Positions 8,620 through 17,273 of a stretch of DNA of 64,000 bases are shown here, piece after piece. Below the pieces are notes generated by a model. It was not told the origin of the DNA. It did no database searches and saw only the letters and a list, made by a program, of their open reading frames with translations. Numbering within the stretch: position 1 is the first letter of the stretch; every line of letters begins with the position of its first letter. A program made the position numbers and the translations under genes. Location of the stretch: assembly GCF_040718835.1 (NCBI RefSeq), contig NZ_JBFEFG010000280.1, positions 372,001-436,000 on the forward strand, in the 5' to 3' direction. The DNA comes from Bremerella sp. JC817 (GTDB lineage Bacteria; Planctomycetota; Planctomycetia; Pirellulales; Pirellulaceae).

Positions 8620-9143
8620 GATTCTTCTTTAAGTTTGAACTCGATGCAGTCCCGCAGTTGCTGCTTGGCACGCTGCATCAGGTTCTTGGCGCCGTGCTCG
8701 CCAATTTCTAAGGCGTCGGCGATTTCGCTTCGCGATTTATGATCTTGAAAACGCATCTGCAGGGCCATCCGGGCCCGTTCTGTCAGCCCTTCCAGGCAGT
8801 CGGCTAGAAACTCTAACAACTCTTCCGGCTTGCGATCGTCACTTGCGACCCAGAACTGGTCGATGTTTTCCACCGCCTGGATATTGGTTTGCCGTCCTTC
8901 ACGACGACGCCGATCAATCAGCAGGTTTCGGGCGACAGTCCTAAGAAACCCCCTGGTGGCAGCATCCGTCAGCTGCTCGAACGGCTTTTCCAGGACCTTC
9001 AAAAAAGTTTCCTGGGTCAAGTCTTCCGCTTCTTGAGGTGAACACCCCCAAGATCGCAAATATCGCCACACGCTAAGTTGATGGTCGGCAACAAGTTGCG
9101 CGATATCAACCGCAGGCGTTTCGTGTTGCGGAAGGTCTTTCAT
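8616..9143 (-). CDS. ECF-type RNA polymerase sigma factor
   Basis: 175 residues with region 2 (VWRYLRSWGCSPQEAEDLTQETFLKVLEK, then RGFLRTVARNLLIDRRRR) and region 4 (LEGLTERARMALQMRFQDHKSRSEIADALEIGEHGAKNLMQRAKQQLRD). The region 4 helix-turn-helix is intact. It is the first gene of a two-gene unit; its TGA overlaps the ATG of the membrane-bound DUF1549/DUF1553 protein. No long C-terminal extension is present, so control is likely by the downstream partner. Confidence 0.9.
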   Translation of the reverse strand: MKDLPQHETPAVDIAQLVADHQLSVWRYLRSWGCSPQEAEDLTQETFLKVLEKPFEQLTDAATRGFLRTVARNLLIDRRRREGRQTNIQAVENIDQFWVASDDRKPEELLEFLADCLEGLTERARMALQMRFQDHKSRSEIADALEIGEHGAKNLMQRAKQQLRDCIEFKLKEES

Positions 9144-9558
9144 TAAGAAATAACGTCGTCTGGCGGGGAAAAGTACTCAGAAAGCCATGTCAGTAAACAA
9201 GATTCGCACCGCTGGCGGGTAACTGTTCCAGTCTATCTCGAAATCGCGCGAAAAGATCGCATTCTCCCTCAGTTGAAGGGGGCATCGCCACCATCATGGA
9301 TTGCCAGCGAAGGGATGCCTGCGACTGATAGCAGGGTCCAACTTGAGGATTTTTCGCGGATCTTCGCAAATTAGGTCCGATTCGTCAGAGATTGCCCTTG
9401 TTGGAAATCGGCCATCCAACGACATTGTCCCGGCGTTTTTCCGCCCCGCCTGGTCAGGACGGCCAGAAGCGAAAAGCCAGGACCAACCCCCGCAGGTCCA
9501 ATCGATACAAGACTGCCCCATAAAGGCAACGACAGTTCTCGCTCCAAGGAGGGATGCG
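9144..9558. other. Divergent intergenic region
   Basis: About 415 bases between the leftward sigma operon and the rightward thioredoxin-protease gene. The frame of the latter stays open back to 9301, but the good ribosome site and signal peptide place the start at 9559, so this stretch is read as promoters and leader. No clear hairpin or repeat was found. Confidence 0.45.
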
Positions 9559-11028
9559 ATGAAGGTGGCAAGCTCGCTACTACTACTCTTCCTGCTCGCG
9601 ACTCCGGTCGCGGCGGCCGACACCGTTCTGTACTGTTTCACCGCCGACTGGTGCGTCTATTGTCATCAAATGAAGCCGGTCATCGGTCGACTGCAACAGT
9701 CTGGCCATCCGGTTCAAGTGATCGATCGGGACCAGCAACCGCAGATGGCTCAGCAAATGGGCGTTCGCGGGCTGCCGTACTTCGTCCTGGTCTCGAATAA
9801 CCAAATCGTTGATTCGGTCGAAGGTGCCACCTCGTACGACCGCCTGGCCCGCATGTTCCGCGTGGCCAAGCCAGAAGTCCCAGCACCTCCCCAAGCGATT
9901 CCTGCTCAAGCGGCCGCTCCGCTCGGCTCGGCCACTGGTTTAGCTCGCGGCCAATCGCCGCACGTCGGCGCCGTGCAGCCTGCTGTTTATGGTCAGCCGG
10001 CCGCTCCCCAAGCAGCCGCCAACCCTGGCAACGTTCAAGCGTTGGCGATGCAGGCCAGCGTGAAACTGAAAGTGTCAGACCCGGACGGCCACTCGTACGG
10101 CAGCGGTACCGTGGTGCATAGCCAAGGTAACGAATGCCTGGTGCTGACCTGTGCTCACTTGTTCCGCGATTCCCAGGGCCAAGGCCCACTCGAAGTGCTG
10201 ACCTTTCAGGACTCGGAAGCAGGCAGCAGCGTGCCAGGTAAGGTCCTGGTTTACGACCTCGATCGTGACGTCGCCCTGGTGGCGATTCGCACGCAGTCGC
10301 CGATCACACCAATGCAGATCGCCGGCGAAAATCATCAACTACAAGTCGGCCAACAAGCCTTCAGCGTTGGCTGCGATAATGGCGGTCCGCGCAACCTTTA
10401 TCAGTCGCGGATCAACAGCTTGAACCGCTATGTCGGTCATGCCAACGTGCAGGCCGCCGGAGCACCTACTGTCGGTCGCAGCGGTGGTGGCCTCTTTACT
10501 CCAGAAGGGCAACTGGTTGGCGTTTGCAATGCCGCCGACGACGAAGATAACGAAGGGATCTACGCGGCAATTCCTACGATTTATGCCGTACTGCATAAAG
10601 CAAACCTGGCTCACTTGTTCAGCAAGCCTAACCCGGTTCAACTTGCTTCGGCGTCGGCTCCGTTGGCTTCGCCAGAACCTCGCTCGATGCCTGTGACTCC
10701 GCCATCGAACTTCCCTGGCAACCCGGCCGTTCGTCCAATCCCAAGCAGCCCTTCGGTTCCAGCTTCGGCACCGGTCAATGCGATCACTAGCGGTGGCGGC
10801 AATATCGATGCGATGCAGGGGCTCAGCCAGGTAGAGCGGGAGATGCTGCACTATCTGCGCGGGCAGAAGGGTGGTGCCGAGGTGACGGTGGTCCTTCGAT
10901 CGAAGGATAACCCCACGGCCCAGCCGGCTGTCTTTACGCTTCCTGGGCAGCCTTCGCAGGAATTTCTACGCCAAGCTTCAAAAAACGATGGGCGTCCTGG
11001 CCCGATCATGCGAGGCCAAAGTCGCTAG
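9559..11028 (+). CDS. Secreted thioredoxin-like/trypsin-like protease fusion
   Basis: 489 residues. The start at 9559 has AAGGAGG at good spacing and begins a signal peptide (VASSLLLLFLLATPVAA). A thioredoxin-fold domain follows (about 21-105) with the redox motif WCVYC at 31-35 and cis-Pro loop GLPYFVL. A Pro/Ala/Gln-rich linker (105-160) leads to a trypsin-like S1 protease domain (about 163-345) with His200 in TCAHLF, Asp237 in DLDRDVALV and Ser308 in GRSGGGLF, so the triad is complete. The C-terminal third is low complexity (Pro/Ser/Ala). Exported to the periplasm. The likely job is quality control or disulfide-linked processing, but this is inference. It is a single-gene unit. Confidence 0.85.
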   Translation: MKVASSLLLLFLLATPVAAADTVLYCFTADWCVYCHQMKPVIGRLQQSGHPVQVIDRDQQPQMAQQMGVRGLPYFVLVSNNQIVDSVEGATSYDRLARMFRVAKPEVPAPPQAIPAQAAAPLGSATGLARGQSPHVGAVQPAVYGQPAAPQAAANPGNVQALAMQASVKLKVSDPDGHSYGSGTVVHSQGNECLVLTCAHLFRDSQGQGPLEVLTFQDSEAGSSVPGKVLVYDLDRDVALVAIRTQSPITPMQIAGENHQLQVGQQAFSVGCDNGGPRNLYQSRINSLNRYVGHANVQAAGAPTVGRSGGGLFTPEGQLVGVCNAADDEDNEGIYAAIPTIYAVLHKANLAHLFSKPNPVQLASASAPLASPEPRSMPVTPPSNFPGNPAVRPIPSSPSVPASAPVNAITSGGGNIDAMQGLSQVEREMLHYLRGQKGGAEVTVVLRSKDNPTAQPAVFTLPGQPSQEFLRQASKNDGRPGPIMRGQSR

Positions 11029-11128
11029 GCCTACTCCGATAGCGGGAGGCCCCCTGCCATTGGTGGGAAATTATTTACTGGATAGTCGCTTTGTAACGAT
11101 TGATAGTTTTTAAGGCGAAATCTTACTA

Positions 11129-11145
11129 CGGCATTCCGAATGCCG
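11129..11145. promoter_or_regulatory. Perfect short palindrome in intergenic region
   Basis: CGGCATT-CCG-AATGCCG, a perfect 7-bp inverted repeat with a 3-base centre, about 90 bases upstream of the acidic membrane protein gene. It could be an operator or part of a terminator for the gene ending at 11028; no T run follows directly. Confidence 0.35.
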
Positions 11146-11238
11146 AACCACGCGGTAGTTGGTTGAAACGTATGCTTTTGAGGTAGGTGGACATTCCCCC
11201 TACTTCGTTCTAATTACGTTTCCGCTAATGGTTGGGCC

Positions 11239-11988
11239 GTGTTAGTTTTCCTTCTGTTCTCCGTCGTCAATCTGTGCGTGGGTTTCGGTGCCGCAGTCCT
11301 TTTGGGCTATGGCCCTCGACCATGGTACGCCTTATTCCTGCCATCTGGCGGTGACGAGGTCGTGCAGATCGATGCTTTGGACGGCGAGGCCGAGTCGGCT
11401 GAAAAGGCAGAAGCGGAAGAGCCACAAGCTCCGAAGCCGGAACCCAAGAAGCCCCCCGTCGTCAGCCACCCATTCCCAGAAATGAACGAACCGGAAGATG
11501 CTCCGGAACCAGAGCCCACACCAGCGCCACCTTCGATCGAAGATGTGGTTAGTGCGGCCGAGCTCGAATCACTAACGGTTGAAGAAGAAGCCGAACAACC
11601 GGTTGCCGAAGTGAAAGATGAGCCAAAGGTTTCGGCTCCTCCCGCAGCCGCTGCGGAAGCTGCCGACGACGAAGAGCACGAACTGGAAGACTTCCTCGCT
11701 GGTCGCCGCGAAGAACCCAAGAACCAAGAGCCAACCAACGAAGAAGCGTCCGCGGTCGCATCGGCGGACGATATCGCTTCGATGTTCGCCTCGGCCCAGG
11801 GCTCTGCCGGACCGAAAGAAAACGACGAAACTAAGAAGGAATCGCCAGCGGCAGCCAAAGCTGTGGCGAACGAGCCTGAAGAAGCCGAATCGTCAGAGGA
11901 CGCCGAGGCCAAAGCGGAAGAGGCCGAAGAAGACTTCGAGGACAAACCGCTCGATCAAGACGACATCGCGGCGTTGTTCAACAGCTAA
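11239..11988 (+). CDS. Acidic single-pass membrane protein with repeated DDIA(S/A)(M/L)F motif
   Basis: 249 residues. An N-terminal hydrophobic helix (about 1-28) is followed by about 220 residues rich in Glu, Ala and Pro with no predicted fold. Two short copies of one motif stand out: SADDIASMFASA at 175-186 and LDQDDIAALFNS at the very C-terminus (238-249). These resemble the short helical peptides (such as the FliM N-terminal SQxEIDALL type) that dock onto folded partners. The GTG start at 11239 is the only initiator before the hydrophobic helix and has a weak ribosome site. Its stop is 10 bases from the end of the convergent helicase gene and no terminator is visible between them. Function unknown. 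Confidence 0.7.
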   Translation: MLVFLLFSVVNLCVGFGAAVLLGYGPRPWYALFLPSGGDEVVQIDALDGEAESAEKAEAEEPQAPKPEPKKPPVVSHPFPEMNEPEDAPEPEPTPAPPSIEDVVSAAELESLTVEEEAEQPVAEVKDEPKVSAPPAAAAEAADDEEHELEDFLAGRREEPKNQEPTNEEASAVASADDIASMFASAQGSAGPKENDETKKESPAAAKAVANEPEEAESSEDAEAKAEEAEEDFEDKPLDQDDIAALFNS

Positions 11989-11998
11989 GCTGCTCCGC

Positions 11999-14900
11999 TT
12001 AGCGGAAGATCTCTTTCTCGTGAAAATCTCCTTGGGGACTCATCCCCTTCTTGAGCGCCTCGCGTAGCAGGTCCTCGCCATCGCCTCGCAGCGCAAACAC
12101 GGGGAAGCCAGGACTGACGTACTCGTTCCAGTATTGTTGATAGACTTCGACTGTCTCTTTGTTTCTCGCCAGCACATTGGGCACCGCGTGGACGGTCACC
12201 GTCTTGTCGACCGACTTCTCGAAATACTGTCCCAAGACCTTGGGAAGCATCTGCGAGAACCAGTTGCCTTTCACGAACTTCAGCTTCCGCGGGATGATGT
12301 AGCGTGGTCGATTGAGCGGGCCGAGTGCCTCGTGCAGCGCCGTAACAAAAACGCGGCTATCTTCGTCGTTGGCATCTTCCAGCAGGACACGAACATAGCC
12401 ACCGGCACGTGACTTGGCGAGGACGTGCGGAGCCGATTTGAGCATGTCGAGCTGCACCATCGTACGGGCAATCGCTTCGCCGATCGCTTGCACCAGCGAC
12501 TCGCTCGACCAGGGCTCCTTCGCCCCAGGGAAAGGCGGAAAGCCACCTTGCTCGCGCGGTGCTTCGTTGATGCGCATCTCGAGCGTATGATTCGGATTGC
12601 CTTCGTAAGGCGTACCGATCTTCCACAAGCCACGCGTCTCTCGGCGTCGCGTCACGCGCTGCAGCATATCCCGATTCAGATCACGGACCGAGCCTTCCAG
12701 CAGTTCCGGTCGCAGTTCGGTGAGCGCGGGATGAACGTGACCGACACCTTTCTCGATTACGGCATCGTCGGTCACACCAAAGATGTTTTGATGCTTCTTG
12801 ATGAAACGGGCATAGTCATCCAGGCCTTTGCTGAATTCCGGAGCGAGGCACACCACGTCCCAGTTGTCGGCCAGTTTCTCCGGCTCTTGCGGATCGAGTC
12901 GGAACGATCGGCCGCGCAGCTGACGCACTGTCATGCTGGTGGTGACTGTCGTTAGATCGATCAGCACGTTGATCTTGTTGGCGTCCCAGCCTTCTCCCAG
13001 CAAGCCACGCGTCCCGACCAGGCACTTCGTCAAACCGCGTTGAAACAAATCGGTGATCATCTCGACATAAACGCGCGGGCACCAATCGCGACCACTTCCG
13101 GAAACGACATGAAAGCCAGTCTCCGCTTCGAAGGTCAACGTTGCTTCGTAGCCGGCATTGGATAGCCACAGCTTGGCGGCTTCCTCGAAGCGAGGTGACA
13201 AGTCGTCATCCACGAGAACGCTGGAACCGGTAACGAGAATCGGATTCAATTGATCGAGCTGCGGATCGCTCACCAGCACACGAAAGGCGGCGATCGCTCC
13301 GCCTGCTTCGCTGCTGAGCAGGTCTTCGACTTCTGAAATCGTAGCGGAAGTCTTCTCGAAATCGGTCACCACGACTGCCCGGATGGCTTCTCCCATCGCT
13401 GCCATTTCCGCGGTCAAAATCGGGACCAACGCGTTGGCTTTCTCGCTGGAATAGGCCAGCACGCGTCCGACCGGAGAAGCACATGCCTGGCAACCCGTTT
13501 CGGTGATTTGCACGCCGAGCATCCGCAAGCCAGAGATTACCCGTTCCGCCAAAGCACGATCTTCCGCGTTGGGCGAACGCCGCAAGGCATGCCGTACGTA
13601 GCGATCGAGCACCGGGATCACGACCGGAATCTGAGGGACTTCGTCGAGGGGCACTTCGATGACGACCGGCGGGACCTCTTCCGGCAATTTAACTTCGCGG
13701 ACCTGAAGAAAGACCCGAGCCGCATCGGCGAACTCCGGATCGCGGCGATGGAACGACGCCCAGGTCTTGAAGGTACTGGTCGCATGCCGTCGCGTTTCTA
13801 GCGTTTGCAGGAGCCACGGTACCAAGGCTTTGATGCGTGGAGCCTCGTCAGCTGTCTCTGGCTCGACTGCCACAGGAACTTCAAGCGGCGGCGTTTTGGC
13901 TGGGGGTTCGTTTTCAGGGATCAGATCGTCGAATGGGTTCTCTTCGTGATAGACCGCTTCGGTTCCACCCACGTGCTGCAGCATCAACGGTTCTTCGGTC
14001 AGTGGCTCGTCCTCTTTGCCTTCGACGATCTCGGAAGTGGGGGTCGCTGGCTCGGCTTCGCCATCGTCGGAGGGCTTGGTGCAAACTTGCTCCAGGATCT
14101 CTTGCAGGTGATCGTCTGCTTGGGCCACGAAGCGCAGCTCAGCCTCGGAAGGGCGAACGAAGTACGCCAGGTCCTGGTAAGGTGCCAGGAACCCGTCGCG
14201 AACCACGGCCGGGACCGGCACATCGTGATCGATCGGTCCGAGGAACTCTTGATACCGCTGAAAGTCGGCCGGCACCTTGCCGTCGCCATCGGGCGGAGTT
14301 GCCGTGAGGCCGATCACGATCGGGTTATCGAGATACTGTCGAGCATCCGAAAGCACGCGGCCCCAATGCCCCACCAGGTGATGGCATTCGTCGAGGATCA
14401 ATAGCCCGACCCCAACGTCGCGCAGTCGCTGCCAGGTCTTCAAGCAAGACTGATGCAGCATCTCGAACGATTGCCCTGCCAGGCCTGCTTCGTCCCGTAC
14501 ACTCTTGCGATAGGCGGACAGGCGTTCGTCGTAGTAGTCGCGATTGTGTTTTTTCAGGTCGCGAATCCAGACCTTCGCTTCGGCTGGATCTTGGGCCTGA
14601 CCTTTTTCGATCAGGCGATCTTCCCACAACGACATCGCGGCATGATCGAGTCCATCGTCGCCGCGACGTGGCAACGTGACCGCTTGATAGGTGAGCGAGG
14701 TCAGAAGCTGCGGTTCTTCCGGATTGGTGCTGACCAGCATTGGCATCGGCCGGTCGGTCTCGAATAGATCGGTCCTGGCCGCCCATTGCGACTGGATGGC
14801 CGAGTTCGGACTGAGCACCAGGGCAGGGCGTTTGATCAGTTCCGCCCACAGATAAAGGCCCAGGACCGTTTTGCCAGAGCCGGGCGGGGCAACGATGTGC

Positions 14901-15007
14901 AGTTGATGCTCGCCGCGCGAGAGCTGCTGCTGAGCGACATCACGAACCTGAAGCTGCGATGGTCGAAGCTGGCCGCGAAATTTGATCTGGGGAAAGGTAT
15001 CGCTCAT
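11999..15007 (-). CDS. Large superfamily 2 DEAD/DEAH-type helicase
   Basis: 1002 residues. RecA-like domain 1 has Walker A GSGKT at 43-47, the DECH box at 206-209 and motif III in LTATPP (234-239). Domain 2 has the GEGWDA segment (671-676) and motif VI QLRGRSFR (696-703). An acidic stretch at about 305-395 with no predicted fold separates the two, longer than a normal inter-lobe linker. The last 280 residues match nothing I recognise. The layout resembles Res/SSL2-like helicases found with restriction or repair genes, but no methylase, nuclease or specificity gene is adjacent. It acts on nucleic acid in the cytoplasm; the substrate is unknown. GGAAG lies four bases before the ATG. Confidence 0.85.
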   Translation of the reverse strand: MSDTFPQIKFRGQLRPSQLQVRDVAQQQLSRGEHQLHIVAPPGSGKTVLGLYLWAELIKRPALVLSPNSAIQSQWAARTDLFETDRPMPMLVSTNPEEPQLLTSLTYQAVTLPRRGDDGLDHAAMSLWEDRLIEKGQAQDPAEAKVWIRDLKKHNRDYYDERLSAYRKSVRDEAGLAGQSFEMLHQSCLKTWQRLRDVGVGLLILDECHHLVGHWGRVLSDARQYLDNPIVIGLTATPPDGDGKVPADFQRYQEFLGPIDHDVPVPAVVRDGFLAPYQDLAYFVRPSEAELRFVAQADDHLQEILEQVCTKPSDDGEAEPATPTSEIVEGKEDEPLTEEPLMLQHVGGTEAVYHEENPFDDLIPENEPPAKTPPLEVPVAVEPETADEAPRIKALVPWLLQTLETRRHATSTFKTWASFHRRDPEFADAARVFLQVREVKLPEEVPPVVIEVPLDEVPQIPVVIPVLDRYVRHALRRSPNAEDRALAERVISGLRMLGVQITETGCQACASPVGRVLAYSSEKANALVPILTAEMAAMGEAIRAVVVTDFEKTSATISEVEDLLSSEAGGAIAAFRVLVSDPQLDQLNPILVTGSSVLVDDDLSPRFEEAAKLWLSNAGYEATLTFEAETGFHVVSGSGRDWCPRVYVEMITDLFQRGLTKCLVGTRGLLGEGWDANKINVLIDLTTVTTSMTVRQLRGRSFRLDPQEPEKLADNWDVVCLAPEFSKGLDDYARFIKKHQNIFGVTDDAVIEKGVGHVHPALTELRPELLEGSVRDLNRDMLQRVTRRRETRGLWKIGTPYEGNPNHTLEMRINEAPREQGGFPPFPGAKEPWSSESLVQAIGEAIARTMVQLDMLKSAPHVLAKSRAGGYVRVLLEDANDEDSRVFVTALHEALGPLNRPRYIIPRKLKFVKGNWFSQMLPKVLGQYFEKSVDKTVTVHAVPNVLARNKETVEVYQQYWNEYVSPGFPVFALRGDGEDLLREALKKGMSPQGDFHEKEIFR

Positions 15008-15122
15008 GTCGCTTCCGGCCCAAGGTGATAAACATGGTAGTTCCGTGTCATTTTCCTTGCTACGGCCAGAAAGTTGAAGAGGGGCCCCGCATCAGCGAGC
15101 CCCCGCTTCTTGATCGCTAAAG

Positions 15123-15839
15123 TTACTCGGCTAAGTCATCCGTAGTGACCAAGCCCTGCAGTTCCCCCTTCTGATCCTCGGCAATGAAGCGGACTGAACC
15201 ATCCACATTACCAACCATCGCCCCGTGGAACACCTGTTGGCTGAAGTCCATTGCCAGGAACGCTTCTGGAGAGATATCGGTCGGCTGGGACCACGGGACC
15301 GGGTTGCTGGTGTCTTCGACCACCATAACTCGGTTCGGGGCGCCACGCATGACTTCACTCAGCTTGACCCCTCGCTGGGTGTTGATCGCCGTCTTGGGAC
15401 CTGCCAAGGCGACATAGGTCGTCAAACCCTGGTCCTCGAGTTCTTTCATTGCAGGATTGGTGTAGGCCCATGGCGTTTTCGCGGCAAGCTGGAGGTTGGC
15501 AGGACTGTTCCATGGCTGGTCGAAATCGTACTGGTCGTAGAGATAGTTCTCTTCGATGAAGGGCAACAGCAGCGTCCGCCACGAATGCATTGGCTTGCCA
15601 TCTTCATCGGGAATGTAGGCAGGTGGAAGCGTGCCGTAGGTGTCGTGATAGTTGTGCAGTGCCAGGGCGATCATCTTCATGTTGTTGCTCGACTGCATGC
15701 GCTGGGCAGCGAGACGTGCCTGCCCCAAGGCAGGGAACACCACCAACGCAACGAGCCCGGCACAGGTCAGCATCATCGTCCCGATCACGGCGAGCACGAC
15801 CAGCACAATGACCTTGGCATTTCCACGACGACGAATCAT
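15123..15839 (-). CDS. DUF1559 pseudopilin-like protein
   Basis: 238 residues. The N-terminal hydrophobic helix (KVIVLVVLAVIGTMMLTCAGLVALVVFPAL) is followed by QMQSSNN-like RMQSSNNMKMIALALHNYHDTYGTLPPAY and SWRTLLLPFIEENYLYDQYDFDQPWNSP, all hallmarks of DUF1559. The prepilin peptidase motif GFTLVE is absent, so this copy probably stays membrane-anchored instead of being processed as a pseudopilin. AAAGGA precedes the ATG. First called of three similar genes here on the same strand; the others lie upstream of it. Confidence 0.88.
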   Translation of the reverse strand: MIRRRGNAKVIVLVVLAVIGTMMLTCAGLVALVVFPALGQARLAAQRMQSSNNMKMIALALHNYHDTYGTLPPAYIPDEDGKPMHSWRTLLLPFIEENYLYDQYDFDQPWNSPANLQLAAKTPWAYTNPAMKELEDQGLTTYVALAGPKTAINTQRGVKLSEVMRGAPNRVMVVEDTSNPVPWSQPTDISPEAFLAMDFSQQVFHGAMVGNVDGSVRFIAEDQKGELQGLVTTDDLAE

Positions 15840-15870
15840 GCAATGGATCCTTTAGCGATACCGAAAAAGA

Positions 15871-16638
15871 TTAGTTGGTCGAATCATCGTCGCAGTACAC
15901 ATACGAACGAATCGAAGGGGAGTCGACGTAGCCAAACCACTGGGAACTCGCATCTCCCTTCAGCAGCAGACCACCACACATCTCATTGTTACGCAGCGGG
16001 GGACGCCCCACCAGTTCTTTCGGGTGAATGTCGATAGGTTTTGTCCAGAGTTCACTCCGCCGCGGCTCGAAGACCACCATCCCCGTGAGATCGAGCCCGT
16101 CCGCTACGTCGGAAAATCGACGTCCCACGGTCGACTGCATCATGGTTCGATCGGACTTCGGATCGACGATTGCCAGACAGCACGTCTCACCCCGATTGGC
16201 CGAGGAATGTTGCGTTAGATCGGCAAACCAGTCGGGCATCTGCTGAACGAGAGGGAGATTCGTTTCGCTATCCCAAGGTTCGTCGAGTGCGAACTGCTGA
16301 TAGAGCTTGCCTTCCCCCAAGTAAGGCAGAATGAGAATGCGCCACGAGTACAAAGGGCGTCCCTCTTCGTCCGTTACCATGGCAGGGGGAAGCGAGCCGT
16401 GAGCGTCGTGGTAATCGTGTAAGGCAAGACCGATCTGCTTCAGGTTGTTGGCGATTGCCCCGCGCAAGCCAAGATTGCAACTAATTGTACTGCTCGGCAA
16501 AAGGAGCCCAATCAACACGCAGATGATCGCCACGATCACCAACAATTCGATCTTAGTAGGAAAACGACCGGTCGCTGGCGACTCTTTCGCGTCTTTGGTT
16601 GGCGACTTGTAGGGGTTAGCCTCGCGCTGGTCATTCAT
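15871..16638 (-). CDS. DUF1559-like membrane protein
   Basis: 255 residues from ATG 16638, chosen because it overlaps the stop of the preceding gene (ATGA) and has an AAGGGAC site. The N-terminus is Ser/Pro-rich and cytoplasmic, then FPTKIELLVIVAIICVLIGLLLPS at about 30-52, a degenerate pseudopilin helix. It continues with NNLKQIGLALHDYHDAHGSLPPAMVTDEEGRPLYSWRILILPYLGEGKLYQQF, matching DUF1559. The C-terminal part ends with a CDDDST tail. Translationally coupled to the gene at 16635-17273. Confidence 0.85.
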   Translation of the reverse strand: MNDQREANPYKSPTKDAKESPATGRFPTKIELLVIVAIICVLIGLLLPSSTISCNLGLRGAIANNLKQIGLALHDYHDAHGSLPPAMVTDEEGRPLYSWRILILPYLGEGKLYQQFALDEPWDSETNLPLVQQMPDWFADLTQHSSANRGETCCLAIVDPKSDRTMMQSTVGRRFSDVADGLDLTGMVVFEPRRSELWTKPIDIHPKELVGRPPLRNNEMCGGLLLKGDASSQWFGYVDSPSIRSYVYCDDDSTN

Positions 16639-17273
16639 GGCAATGTCCCTTCGACCGGAACGAAGTACGTGGACAACTGCTGCGAGGTTGGTTGGCCAAG
16701 TTCCATAACGTTGCCAGCCGAAGTGACGAAGCGCAGGGGCAAGTCTGCCTCGGGATAGTGGCTGACCTGTTGCCAAAGCTGTTTCGGAGAAAGCACCTCA
16801 GGTTTCGTCCAAATCACCGGGGCACTGGGCAGCGATACGACGATCGCCGCGTCGTTGCCCTTGGGCAGGTTGGCGGCAACGATCCGATAGGTTGTCACCC
16901 CGTTCGCTCGTTGTTGGTCGTCATGAAATGGCGAGTCAAAGCCACCAGGCATCTGCGAGATCATCTTCTGGTTCACCGGTGCATCCCAAGGCTGGCTTAA
17001 GTCGAACTGGGAGAACAGATCTTCGTGACCAAGTTCCGGCAAAATCAACACCCGCCAGGAAAGAAGCGTATTACCGTCGCTGTCGGTCACACCTTGGGGC
17101 AGGGGAGTGTGGTCCTGCGAGCGATGCTGCGTGATCGCCTCGGCCAGGCTGGTCAGGTGCAATCTCTCTTGCACCTGGCGGGCTTCGTTTCTTCCCATCT
17201 CGATGTTCGGCAGGAAGACCCATAGCAAGAACACCAAAGCCATCGTGATCAGCACGAGCAAACGAATCTTCAT
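16635..17273 (-). CDS. DUF1559-like membrane protein
   Basis: 212 residues from ATG 17273 with a GGAAGGAC site. An N-terminal hydrophobic helix (IRLLVLITMALVFLLWVFLP) leads into a short DUF1559-type ectodomain: LTSLAEAITQHRSQDHTPLPQGVTDSDGNTLLSWRVLILPELGHEDLFSQFDLSQPWDAP. The classical pilin motif is gone. First gene of a three-gene leftward run, overlapping the next by four bases (ATGA). The members probably form a complex or are divergent paralogues, as all three share the SWRxLxLP-type core. Confidence 0.8.
   Translation of the reverse strand: MKIRLLVLITMALVFLLWVFLPNIEMGRNEARQVQERLHLTSLAEAITQHRSQDHTPLPQGVTDSDGNTLLSWRVLILPELGHEDLFSQFDLSQPWDAPVNQKMISQMPGGFDSPFHDDQQRANGVTTYRIVAANLPKGNDAAIVVSLPSAPVIWTKPEVLSPKQLWQQVSHYPEADLPLRFVTSAGNVMELGQPTSQQLSTYFVPVEGTLP

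Noticed and set aside
9301..9558. In-frame N-terminal extension of the thioredoxin-protease
   Set aside because: The extension is polar and lacks a ribosome site, while 9559 has AAGGAGG and a signal peptide.
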